Below are positions 14,743 to 22,126 of a stretch of DNA of 23,589 bases, piece after piece; position 1 is the stretch's first letter; each line of letters begins with the position of its first letter. The notes under the pieces were generated by a model. That model had not been told where the DNA came from and did not search any database. It saw nothing but the letters and a program-made list of their open reading frames with translations. The position numbers were made by a program, and so were the translations under genes. The DNA comes from a virus. The stretch spans positions 1 to 23,589 of the IMG/VR virus record IMGVR_UViG_3300044949_002123; one strand, given 5' to 3'.

Positions 14743-15684
14743 TTAATCCTGTCTAGAAATCCAGTCTTCAAGAACAACCTTTGGCTCCCATTTCAAGTTT
14801 GATTTGATCTTCTTGATATTTGCCAATGTTACTCTAGCCTCTCCTTCTCTGGCTGGAAGGTGGATGTGATCGAATTTGTGATTGTAGTGTCTTGCGATCA
14901 AGTTTGCAACTTGCAAAACCGAATGATTTTTTCCGGTGCCAATATTGTAAATCTCGCCACGCTGATTCGATTCGACTACGGCACCCTCATACAAAGCATC
15001 GCAGACATCGCCAACATGGACGAAATCTCTTTTTTGCTGCCCATCACCGACAATTGACAAAGGTTCACCAGATTTTACTTGTCGTTGGAACACCCCAATC
15101 ACGGGAGCATATTGGCCCCTCTTAGGTTGTCTTTCGCCGTAAATGTTGAAACCTCGGAAGCAGACTGTATCCAAATCGTAAAGTGTTGAATACATTTTGC
15201 ACAAACCTTCACCAAACCATTTTGAATAGGAATAGGCGTTCAAACAATCAGGTTCATCAGTTTCTTTTTGGTCACCATTCGCCGTCATTTCCGCAACTAC
15301 TTTGCTACGAAGCCCATAAATCGCAGATGTACTCATAAACACAAGTCGTTTGACATCGTATTTCTTTGCAAGCGACAGCATGGTTTGTGTGCCCATGGTA
15401 TTTGTTTCCAAGCACAAAGTAGGATCAATTATGCATCTTTGTATACGAGCCTCCGCAGCCAAATGAAAGACATAATCAAACTTGTGCCGTTTGAACACAT
15501 CAGAACACATGATGTAATCTGTTACCGAATACTTGTGATATTCTGCTTTGGGATTGAAATAGAAATGGTCGTGGGCATCCGCAGAAAGATCGTCAATTCC
15601 TACAACATCATGCCCCATTTCAATCAGGCGATCCACTAAATTCGAACCAATAAAACCGCAGGATCCCGTCACTAGCATTCTCAT
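14743..15684 (-). CDS. NAD-dependent sugar-nucleotide epimerase (GalE-like)
   Basis: A 313-residue extended short-chain dehydrogenase with GSCGFIG (7-13), HLAAEAR (74-80), MSTSAIYG (117-124) and the catalytic Y151-x3-K155 in AYSYSKWFGEG. FRGFNIYGERQ and GDGQQKRDFVHVGDV in the C-terminal half bind the sugar nucleotide. The Ser-Thr-Ser in place of Thr-Asp-Glu points to a C4-epimerase rather than a dehydratase. UDP-glucose 4-epimerase or UDP-GlcA/UDP-GlcNAc epimerase are the options. UDP-galactose made here would feed the UDP-galactopyranose mutase and the galactosyltransferase-like gene. The start has an excellent AAGGAG site and the TCTAAATA box 24 nt upstream, so this begins a second transcription unit in the cluster. 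Confidence 0.8.
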   Translation of the reverse strand: MRMLVTGSCGFIGSNLVDRLIEMGHDVVGIDDLSADAHDHFYFNPKAEYHKYSVTDYIMCSDVFKRHKFDYVFHLAAEARIQRCIIDPTLCLETNTMGTQTMLSLAKKYDVKRLVFMSTSAIYGLRSKVVAEMTANGDQKETDEPDCLNAYSYSKWFGEGLCKMYSTLYDLDTVCFRGFNIYGERQPKRGQYAPVIGVFQRQVKSGEPLSIVGDGQQKRDFVHVGDVCDALYEGAVVESNQRGEIYNIGTGKNHSVLQVANLIARHYNHKFDHIHLPAREGEARVTLANIKKIKSNLKWEPKVVLEDWISRQD

Positions 15685-15708
15685 AATGAAAAATTCTCCT
15701 TGTTGACT

Positions 15709-15716
15709 TATTTAGA
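15709..15716 (-). promoter_or_regulatory. Late promoter-like box TCTAAATA starting the second sugar operon
   Basis: The minus strand reads TCTAAATA (7 of 8 matches to TATAAATA) in the 41-nt gap between the 240-residue glycosyltransferase and the epimerase. AAGGAG and ATG follow at normal spacing. It is the only clear non-coding break within the sugar cluster. Confidence 0.5.
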
Positions 15717-15725
15717 CTGCAAGCA

Positions 15726-16448
15726 TCAGTCTTGTATTTGATAATCGACCGAGTTCAAATGAATTTCTGGATCGGGAATTGGTTCTGGTGGATGATTGAT
15801 TTTCATGAAATCCTCGCCTTTGAGAATTTTTACGACTGCATTCTTATTCATTTTGTACATCCAATTTTCACGACAACGAGCAGACCACTCGCAATCTTCA
15901 CCCTGACCCCATGTGCGATTTTCATCTAATCGATTTTTAGCCATGTAACTTTTTTTAGCACACCAATAAGAACCGCTGATGTACATTTGATGCGTCTTGC
16001 TATTGTCATCATACTTTAGCCAATCCCAATCTCCCCACCATTGTCTTGGATAGCACCAGTCACGAAAACGGCGATTGTCGAGAAGACGAATTTGATTCAT
16101 ACAAACATCCCAATCGCACCCGAAGTTTTCAAATGACTTGTACCAGCCACGACATAGTGCAAAGTAATCGTGGGATATCACAAGATTTTCGTACTTTGAC
16201 ATCTGTACCGCTAGATTCTTTTTTCGGGTAATCCACCCCGTTTTGGTAGATTCATCGAAAGGAATGTGAATTATGTCAATTCCATTATCTTGCAATGGTT
16301 GAACCATGGAGTCTATAGAACCAGACTCTTTGCCGACAAGAACAATCTGATATCGATCTTTTTTAAGTCCTTCTTGATTGATAATCGATTTGACAAAACG
16401 ATTTAGATAATCAGTTTTATTAAAGACTATGCAAAAAGACCAATTCAT
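15726..16448 (-). CDS. Putative GT-A (family 2-like) glycosyltransferase, 240 aa
   Basis: The N-terminal strand WSFCIVFNKTDYLNRFVKSI (3-22) and YQIVLVGKE (33-41) form the nucleotide-sugar-binding half. NLVISHDYFALCRGWY (88-103) occupies the DxD position, with H93-D94 as candidate metal residues. SGSYWCAKK (158-166) and TWGQGEDCEWSARCRE (179-194) resemble the acceptor and ED motifs of GT2/GT7-type enzymes. It has many Trp and Tyr residues. The start overlaps the glf stop (ATGA). It may transfer Gal, Galf or another residue; the specificity is not visible. It is the last gene of the uvsX-proximal sugar operon. Confidence 0.6.
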   Translation of the reverse strand: MNWSFCIVFNKTDYLNRFVKSIINQEGLKKDRYQIVLVGKESGSIDSMVQPLQDNGIDIIHIPFDESTKTGWITRKKNLAVQMSKYENLVISHDYFALCRGWYKSFENFGCDWDVCMNQIRLLDNRRFRDWCYPRQWWGDWDWLKYDDNSKTHQMYISGSYWCAKKSYMAKNRLDENRTWGQGEDCEWSARCRENWMYKMNKNAVVKILKGEDFMKINHPPEPIPDPEIHLNSVDYQIQD

Positions 16449-17530
16449 TCTTCCTTTTCCGATCTGACTAGTGCTGATCCCACAACCTGATGCATGTCAT
16501 AATATTTGTAATCTGCTAGCCGACCGCCAAAAATATAACGAGTATTGTCTATTCTTGCCTTGTATTTTTGATACAGTTCGTTGTTCTCGTCATCATTCAC
16601 AGGATAGAATTTCTCCTTTGAGGAATCCCATGTTTGAGGATGTTCCCTTGTTACAACTGTATGACTCTGTTTTCCAAATTCAAAGTGTTTGTGTTCGATC
16701 ACTCTTGTGTATGAGATATTTTCCTCGGTATAATTTACAAGAGCATTTCCCTGATAATCCGAAATATCCATGGTCTCATGCTCAAAGCGAAGGCTTCTCC
16801 ATGCAAGTCTTCCCATATCGCAACCGAAAAACTCGTCAATAGGACCAGTATAGACAATCTTCTTGGCTTTCTTTTCAAAAGCATCTCGGTCTACAATATA
16901 GTCCACACCAGTTTCGTGGTCAATTCCACTAAGAAGTTTTTCGAAAATGCTAGTGTACCCCCCAATAGGAATACCCTGATACTTGTCCTCGTAATAATTG
17001 TCATCAAATGTCAAGCGAATGGGAAGTCTCTTGATGATAAATGAAGGCAAATTCTTAGGATCACGACCCCATTGCTTTTTCGTGTAACCATAGACAAACT
17101 TGTGGTAAATCTCCTCACCAACCTGAGAGAGAACCCACTCTTCAAGATTTTGTGGATTTGGTATGGAAACTTTGACTTCTTCTAGTTTCTTCTGCGCTTC
17201 CGCAGGAGTTTTCACTCCCCATAGTTGATAGAGGGTAAAAAGATTGATTGGGAACGAGTAGAGTTCGCCTTTGTAATGAACCTTGGGGCGATTGACATAG
17301 TGGTTGAATTTTGTCCAACGGTTCATGTAGTCCCACACACGGTCGCTGCTCGTATGGAAAATATGAGGACCGTATTCGTGGACATTAATACCACCGACAT
17401 CCTTGGTGTAGCAATTTCCGCCTATGTGGTTTCGCTTGTCTATTACCAAGCACTTTGCACCACGATCAGTCATCTGACGGGCAAAGATCGAACCAAACAA
17501 ACCAGAGCCAACAATCAAATAGTCGTACAT
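16445..17530 (-). CDS. glf: UDP-galactopyranose mutase
   Basis: A 361-residue flavoenzyme, the length of bacterial UGM (about 367). It has the FAD-binding motif VGSGLFGS (7-14), DKRNHIGGNC (31-40), and HEYGPHIFHT (51-60), a UGM hallmark. It also has KKQWGRDPKNLP and, near the end, GRLADYKYYDMHQVVGSAL, which carries the tyrosine/arginine substrate-binding set. It converts UDP-galactopyranose to UDP-galactofuranose and needs reduced FAD. Galf is a component of bacterial O-antigens and capsules. The upstream GT90-like gene ends directly before its ATG and the next gene overlaps its stop, so it is in the middle of a tight operon. The downstream GalE-like epimerase could make its substrate. Confidence 0.93.
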   Translation of the reverse strand: MYDYLIVGSGLFGSIFARQMTDRGAKCLVIDKRNHIGGNCYTKDVGGINVHEYGPHIFHTSSDRVWDYMNRWTKFNHYVNRPKVHYKGELYSFPINLFTLYQLWGVKTPAEAQKKLEEVKVSIPNPQNLEEWVLSQVGEEIYHKFVYGYTKKQWGRDPKNLPSFIIKRLPIRLTFDDNYYEDKYQGIPIGGYTSIFEKLLSGIDHETGVDYIVDRDAFEKKAKKIVYTGPIDEFFGCDMGRLAWRSLRFEHETMDISDYQGNALVNYTEENISYTRVIEHKHFEFGKQSHTVVTREHPQTWDSSKEKFYPVNDDENNELYQKYKARIDNTRYIFGGRLADYKYYDMHQVVGSALVRSEKEE

Positions 17531-18352
17531 TCAGTCTGCTCCTAACATCATCAAGATGTCTTGATATCTTTGAATTGCATTTGCTCTGCGTAGATTTGCA
17601 ACAGCAAATTGCAGGGCATTTGTGGCGATTGTAGCACACTCTTCAGGATGTGTGTTAGCCCAATTCAGTTTTTCGTTTAGATCGCTAAAATCTTCCTTGA
17701 GTGGAATGTAGTGAACAAATGGCTTAGTCGAAAAAAACCAATATTCATGCCATTGACGGTCTTGGTAAAACAAAGGTCTGCCGCTGTGCATAAGAAGTTT
17801 TCCCCTTGCCGAATATCCATTTCCCTGAATGTCAATCAAGTACTTGTAATCTGCGTGTTCTGGAATGCTGACATACTTTTTTTCTGCATTTTTCATTTCA
17901 CCATCTTTACCAAACCAATTTCCCGAGTCTGCCGCACAAACATCAGGTCGGTTTGAAGATATTTGAAGAAACAACTTTCTTGTCGGATGAGTATTTGCAT
18001 TTCCAATCCAGAAAAGACAGTCGTGCTTGGGTGGAGTTTTTCCACGGGCGATCAGTTCAGAACATACATTTTCATAATCAGAGATACCGCATTCTTTCCA
18101 AGAGTCAAAAGTCCAGCAAGGAATTGTTCGTGAATTGTACTTGGAAGAACCTAATGAGAGAGGATAGAAACTCTTATCACCGAGATGAAAAAATGCTGCA
18201 AATGGCTTCAGCATTTTTCTTTTTTCTTCTGATAGTGTTTCAAAAGCACTCTTTACAAGAATAATTGTGCTTTTGCCTCGGCTTTCATAGCAATCCTCTT
18301 CCTGAAAGGACAAAGAGTTGCCGTCATAATTGATATGAAGAGTCTCACGCAT
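17531..18352 (-). CDS. GT90-like (CAP10/LpsA-type) glycosyltransferase
   Basis: A 273-residue protein whose second half matches glycosyltransferase family 90: YKYLIDIQGNGYSARGKLLM (169-188), then HSGRPLFYQ, EYWFFSTKPFVHYIPLKEDF (203-222), and NTHPEECATIATNA. LFWIGNANTHPTRKLF (113-128) is the family's sugar-nucleotide-side motif. GT90 includes the fungal CAP10 xylosyltransferase, animal protein O-glucosyltransferases and bacterial LPS-modifying enzymes such as LpsA. It would add a xylose, glucose or galactose to a glycan. It begins 3 nt after the DUF707-like gene and ends directly before glf. No membrane segment is visible. Confidence 0.8.
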   Translation of the reverse strand: MRETLHINYDGNSLSFQEEDCYESRGKSTIILVKSAFETLSEEKRKMLKPFAAFFHLGDKSFYPLSLGSSKYNSRTIPCWTFDSWKECGISDYENVCSELIARGKTPPKHDCLFWIGNANTHPTRKLFLQISSNRPDVCAADSGNWFGKDGEMKNAEKKYVSIPEHADYKYLIDIQGNGYSARGKLLMHSGRPLFYQDRQWHEYWFFSTKPFVHYIPLKEDFSDLNEKLNWANTHPEECATIATNALQFAVANLRRANAIQRYQDILMMLGAD

Positions 18353-18355
18353 GTA

Positions 18356-19090
18356 TCAGTCCTTCCATTCGATGGAATATGTTGTGAAGTTCATTTCCGA
18401 CCACTTGAACCCCATTCTTTGTTCTTGGTCTGCTAGTGCTTTCCAAGGAGAACCAAACAACTCGTAAATCTTGCTATCAGTTCCACCTAACGGTCTCTTG
18501 TGGCAGAAATTGACATCATCAACAACACCAATCTTTCCACCAAACTTGCTTTTACCATTTCCGGCATGAAACCTGATGTTCCAAACACCCTCCAATCCCC
18601 ACCCAATACCATTCGTGGAACTTCTAATATCTTCAAGAGTCTCCAAAAGCATTCTCTTGCTAATGCAAGTAACCATGATTTCCACCATGTTTGTCAGGTG
18701 ATACTTTGCATTTGGTATTTTCTTTGTTGGATAGAAAGTGAAAGTGCTTCCCTCACAAAGACCAGGTTGAGCAAGATCGAATGATTCCTCCGAACAAATT
18801 CGAAAAAACTTTTGGATATCGGATGGTGTAGTTTCTAGATCATCATCCATGAAAAGTATGTAATCATAGTCTTTCCATTCGGGGTGATTATCAAGGAACT
18901 CGGCAGCAAGCCCCCATTTCATTCCTGGCTTTCTTATGTTGTATTTTGCAACTGTGCTGTTTCTATCTGTAAATTCAAAATCTTTGGTGAAGTTTTGAAT
19001 GCACAAATCAAATCCATAGTCTCTGTGATCCTCTGTCCACTTTTGGTGTTCAGAAGTTTTTCCGGCAGGAATGATGACCAAATTCTTCAT
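18356..19090 (-). CDS. DUF707-like putative glycosyltransferase
   Basis: A 244-residue protein. The N-terminal strand LVIIPAGKTSEHQKW (4-18) is followed by KWGLAAEFLDN (58-68), YDYILFMDDDLETTPSDI (75-92) and FDLAQPGLC (104-112). C-terminal blocks are TNGIGWGLEGVWN (159-171) and GVVDDVNFCHKRPLGG. DDD at 82-84 is the likely metal site of a GT-A fold. The pattern matches DUF707, a family annotated as unknown or glycosyltransferase-like in bacteria and plants. The start overlaps the GT10-like stop (ATGA). The donor and acceptor are unknown. Confidence 0.7.
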   Translation of the reverse strand: MKNLVIIPAGKTSEHQKWTEDHRDYGFDLCIQNFTKDFEFTDRNSTVAKYNIRKPGMKWGLAAEFLDNHPEWKDYDYILFMDDDLETTPSDIQKFFRICSEESFDLAQPGLCEGSTFTFYPTKKIPNAKYHLTNMVEIMVTCISKRMLLETLEDIRSSTNGIGWGLEGVWNIRFHAGNGKSKFGGKIGVVDDVNFCHKRPLGGTDSKIYELFGSPWKALADQEQRMGFKWSEMNFTTYSIEWKD

Positions 19091-19893
19091 ACAGCAACCT
19101 CCGAACCCTTTGCAGCAAGAATCGCCAAACGAAGACGCTCTGGACCATCAGGCATGGCATACCGCAAGGAGCGATTGTAGTTTTCCTCAATGTGCGGGAG
19201 CATCTGATGATATGTTTCTTCTGTTAGCGAATTCACCTTCTCAAACAAGTCTTCAAGATCATCAATGATCACCATTCCTCTGGTGTCAAAATAATCGCCA
19301 ATATTCGGGCAACCCCAATAGATGGGAACAGTCTTAGTCACAAAGCAATCAAGAACCTTTTCAGTAAAATAGTTTCTTTGAGATGTATTCTCTGGACAGA
19401 TTGAGAACATACTGTAGAACAACTCAACCTTCTCATTCTGTCCATCGGTTCTTGTTGGGATCAAACGATCTGCATCAACTGGTCTCATTCGGCTCGACCA
19501 GAACTTTCTTGGCAGAGCATAAATCCGATGCTGATTTGCCCATAGAGCATGACGAATCTGATATCCAGGCAAATAGTTGTTTGCAGTACAAAGAAAAGAC
19601 ACGCTGAACTCCTTGTGGGGAGGGAGCCAAGGATATACCCATGTACTACCACCAACCAAAAGATTTGCATTTGGCAACTTTGCCAAATCCTCATCAAGAG
19701 TGAGAATCAAATTGAACCTGTCTGCATACTTGCGGATCCTTTCAATGGATTCACATGATGATCGGGGTTCCCATGTATCGACATACACACGATAATTATC
19801 AGTTGGAGACAAATCGTTCATGAAACGATGTGCATGAACTTCGCATGGAAAGGGCAAGTCAATGTTTAGCCAATCTGGACCAATCACTCTCAT
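19087..19893 (-). CDS. GT10-like (alpha-1,3/4-fucosyltransferase family) glycosyltransferase
   Basis: A 268-residue protein with the GT10 C-terminal donor site: FSICPENTSQRNYFTEKVLD (163-182), then TVPIYWGCPNIGDYF (188-202) and VIIDDLEDL (208-216). The E168/N169 pair and YFTEK motif correspond to the family's ALENS..DYVTEK stretch. GT10 enzymes transfer fucose from GDP-fucose in mammals, Helicobacter and large viruses. No GDP-mannose 4,6-dehydratase is certain in the window, so the actual donor may differ or come from the host. The N-terminal half (residues 1-150) is the acceptor-side domain. It is coupled to both neighbours by ATGA overlaps. Confidence 0.78.
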   Translation of the reverse strand: MRVIGPDWLNIDLPFPCEVHAHRFMNDLSPTDNYRVYVDTWEPRSSCESIERIRKYADRFNLILTLDEDLAKLPNANLLVGGSTWVYPWLPPHKEFSVSFLCTANNYLPGYQIRHALWANQHRIYALPRKFWSSRMRPVDADRLIPTRTDGQNEKVELFYSMFSICPENTSQRNYFTEKVLDCFVTKTVPIYWGCPNIGDYFDTRGMVIIDDLEDLFEKVNSLTEETYHQMLPHIEENYNRSLRYAMPDGPERLRLAILAAKGSEVAV

Positions 19894-20552
19894 ATGGACA
19901 CCGTATACTTTCTGGCAGTAAAGCCTAGTGGTTGTTCTGCGATCCTGTTGTATTGTAGAGTGTTCAGCCCATCTTCTTTGTGATTCTTTTGTCCCGCTTT
20001 TTGGGCTTGAAGTCTCTCAATATTCTTCATGTAATCCTGATGAGTCAGGGTCTGCTTTTCATGAGCAAGACTATTGTAACGATTGGGACGGCGTTCAAAT
20101 CCCGTGCCCTCCCTCTCGCAGCGATTGTACATGTCATCATCTTCCGCACCCCAACCCCAATATTCATTGCTGTACCCATTAACCTTGATGAAATCCTCTT
20201 TTGTGAACATTGAAACACCACCAAAGATGGTTTCATAGGGCAACTGGTAGTTGAACTGTGAGCAATATGCAGACATATGCGTGGGACATTTGGGATATGA
20301 ATAATCGGCAACTTCTGGAATCAAATCAACATCATGAAACACAAAATAATCACAATCGTCTTTTGCAATGTCATAGCCAACATTCATTAATTTTGCACGA
20401 TTAAACAACTTATCGTGTAGATGTTGTTCGACAATTACTATTCTGTGTTCTATTTCTTGATTTGTTAGAAAATTGAAAAGGTATGGGACAAAAAAACGCA
20501 AATGTGTTTCTCTGTCACGATAAGGAACCACGACTCCCAACTTATGACTCAT
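19890..20552 (-). CDS. Beta-1,4-galactosyltransferase-like (GT7) glycosyltransferase
   Basis: A 220-residue GT-A enzyme resembling the catalytic domain of animal beta4GalT. LGVVVPYRDRETHL (5-18) opens the fold and HDVDLIPE (73-80) holds the DVD metal site. FGGVSMFTKEDFIKVNGY (110-127) and YWGWGAEDDDMYNR (131-144) match the beta4GalT signature almost residue for residue. H164 in LAHEKQ is the third metal ligand position. No signal anchor is present, so it acts in the cytoplasm. The likely donor is UDP-Gal or UDP-GalNAc. ATG 20552 (with a GGATAAAG site) is preferred over 20591. The start overlaps the preceding gene by 11 nt, tying the sugar cluster to the replication operon. Confidence 0.85.
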   Translation of the reverse strand: MSHKLGVVVPYRDRETHLRFFVPYLFNFLTNQEIEHRIVIVEQHLHDKLFNRAKLMNVGYDIAKDDCDYFVFHDVDLIPEVADYSYPKCPTHMSAYCSQFNYQLPYETIFGGVSMFTKEDFIKVNGYSNEYWGWGAEDDDMYNRCEREGTGFERRPNRYNSLAHEKQTLTHQDYMKNIERLQAQKAGQKNHKEDGLNTLQYNRIAEQPLGFTARKYTVSI

Positions 20553-21066
20553 CTTTATCCTCTTCTTTCTTTGGCTTCGGAATATCATCAATTACAAATT
20601 CAATCATGTCGTTTCCGGAGCAGTCGGCTGCATATTGCTTTGCACGAAGAAAGAGTTTGGGGTCAACCTCACGGACATATTTGACAAAGTGTTCTGCAAA
20701 CTTGTCTAATGCATCCTCCAAAGACTCACGCTGTTCAATCGTAAGATCATCGATCTGATGCTCATCGCCCGGATCTCTCTCATCATTGTCTAGAGGAATA
20801 TCGATCTCGCACTCCTCTCCAAGTTCACGGAGTGAGCAACGAAACAGCATGGCGGGGGTAGACTCTCCTAGGTATGCCCCCAAAGTATTTACTTCCAGCC
20901 ACTCCACCGCCTCGTCTTCCTCCATCCCGTCCCGATCCATCAAGATATCCATGCACTTGTTGTAATCATAGATTGCAATTGGCACGGACTGACCGTAACG
21001 GCGAAGCATTCCAACGAATGCCTTTTCAAACCCATCGAAAAGAATTGGCTTTGGATCATGCGTCAT
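20542..21066 (-). CDS. Conserved phage protein of unknown function, 174 aa
   Basis: The N-terminal half, VPIAIYDYNKCMDILMDRDG then MEEDEAVEWLEVNTLGAYLGES, matches a family of small proteins found in many phages and some bacteria, function unknown. The central part is acidic (IDIPLDNDERDPGDEHQIDD). A helical segment follows (LEDALDKFAEHFVKYVREVD), then a charged tail. ATG 21066 overlaps the uvsX stop by 11 nt; a longer reading from 21120 would lie inside uvsX. The stop overlaps the beta4GalT-like gene by 11 nt. It could be a small partner of the replication genes, but nothing in the sequence shows its role. Confidence 0.65.
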   Translation of the reverse strand: MTHDPKPILFDGFEKAFVGMLRRYGQSVPIAIYDYNKCMDILMDRDGMEEDEAVEWLEVNTLGAYLGESTPAMLFRCSLRELGEECEIDIPLDNDERDPGDEHQIDDLTIEQRESLEDALDKFAEHFVKYVREVDPKLFLRAKQYAADCSGNDMIEFVIDDIPKPKKEEDKDES

Positions 21067-22093
21067 TTTCCACCCCCTCGTCCTGACCGTACTTGAACTC
21101 CTTCGCAGCAGCCTCTTCAAGAACCTTCAGGACATCCTCTGTGAACCACTTGACAGGATCCTTGTTGATCTTGGATTCAAAGTCCGACTTGCCATCGGGG
21201 AACTGAACCTTATTGGAAACCTTCTTGAAAACGCCGTGCTTGAGACCAAGTTCGATTAGACCGTAGTAGCGATCAAGACCGCTATCGAAATTCAGGAGGA
21301 CATCGATGGTGCGGTTCTCCTTGGTCAGACGGCTCTTGTATGCCTTGCAATGAATGATGTTGCCGATGACCTCGCCATCCCCGTCCTTGTGCTTCTTCTT
21401 CGACAGGTAGATGATGGTTGACGCAGCGTACTTGAGACCGCTGCCGCCACCCATTTCCTTGGTCGGGACATATGCACCCACGACATCGTAGGTGTGGTTC
21501 GTCACAATCATGGGGATGTTGTGCTTGCCCAACTTGAGCGTCACGGTACGGAAGACAGACTTAATGACCTGACTGCGAGTCATGTCACGGACTTCCTTGC
21601 CTTCCGTGCTGTCGTTCATTTCCTTGGAGGTAGACAACATACCAAGCGAGTCAAGCACGATCATCATCGGCTTCTGATCTGCTTTCTCCAACTTGCCGTA
21701 GTTCTCAAGGATCTGAAGCACCTGATAACGAAACTGCTCCACCGTGGCAACAGGGAAGACGGCAACACGATTCTTATCCAATCCACGATCAGAGATCATG
21801 CTGCTCGTCACAGCCTGTTCCGAATCAAAGTAGAGGATAGCCCCGTCCTTGTTGTCCTTGAGGAACTGTGATGCGATGCCTAGGGCAAAGTAAGTCTTGC
21901 CCGTAGCAGACTCACCAGCAATACCAAGAATCTTGTTGTCAGGAATGCCACCCTTCAGACTGCCCGAAACGAGGGCATTGAAGGAGTATGATCCTGTGTC
22001 GATGAATCCACCAACATCGGCTTCAAGTCCATCGTTGGCAATAGATGCGTATTCGTTACCGCTGCTCTTGACGAGTGTCTTCAGAAAGTTCAT
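21056..22093 (-). CDS. uvsX: RecA-like recombination protein UvsX
   Basis: A 345-residue RecA-family ATPase, somewhat shorter than T4 UvsX (about 390). Walker A is GESATGKT (60-67). The catalytic-glutamate-type FDSEQAV spans 89-95. Walker B is MIVLDSLGML (144-153). MTRSQVIKSVFR and the DNA-binding-loop region TKEMGGGSGLKYAAS are typical of UvsX. The acidic C-terminus (GQDEGVENDA) matches the family. UvsX coats single-stranded DNA and drives strand exchange and recombination-dependent replication. A GAGG site precedes the ATG. The gene follows the deacetylase after 33 nt, overlaps the next gene by 11 nt, and has a GC content visibly higher than the sugar genes. Confidence 0.93.
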   Translation of the reverse strand: MNFLKTLVKSSGNEYASIANDGLEADVGGFIDTGSYSFNALVSGSLKGGIPDNKILGIAGESATGKTYFALGIASQFLKDNKDGAILYFDSEQAVTSSMISDRGLDKNRVAVFPVATVEQFRYQVLQILENYGKLEKADQKPMMIVLDSLGMLSTSKEMNDSTEGKEVRDMTRSQVIKSVFRTVTLKLGKHNIPMIVTNHTYDVVGAYVPTKEMGGGSGLKYAASTIIYLSKKKHKDGDGEVIGNIIHCKAYKSRLTKENRTIDVLLNFDSGLDRYYGLIELGLKHGVFKKVSNKVQFPDGKSDFESKINKDPVKWFTEDVLKVLEEAAAKEFKYGQDEGVENDA

Positions 22094-22126
22094 TGTGTAT
22101 ACCTCACTAGAATGATTTAGGTGATC

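Noticed and set aside
15268-15639. Plus-strand open frame of 123 codons opposite the epimerase
   Set aside because: The minus frame has clear NAD-binding and YxxxK motifs; the plus frame has no recognisable domain or start signal.
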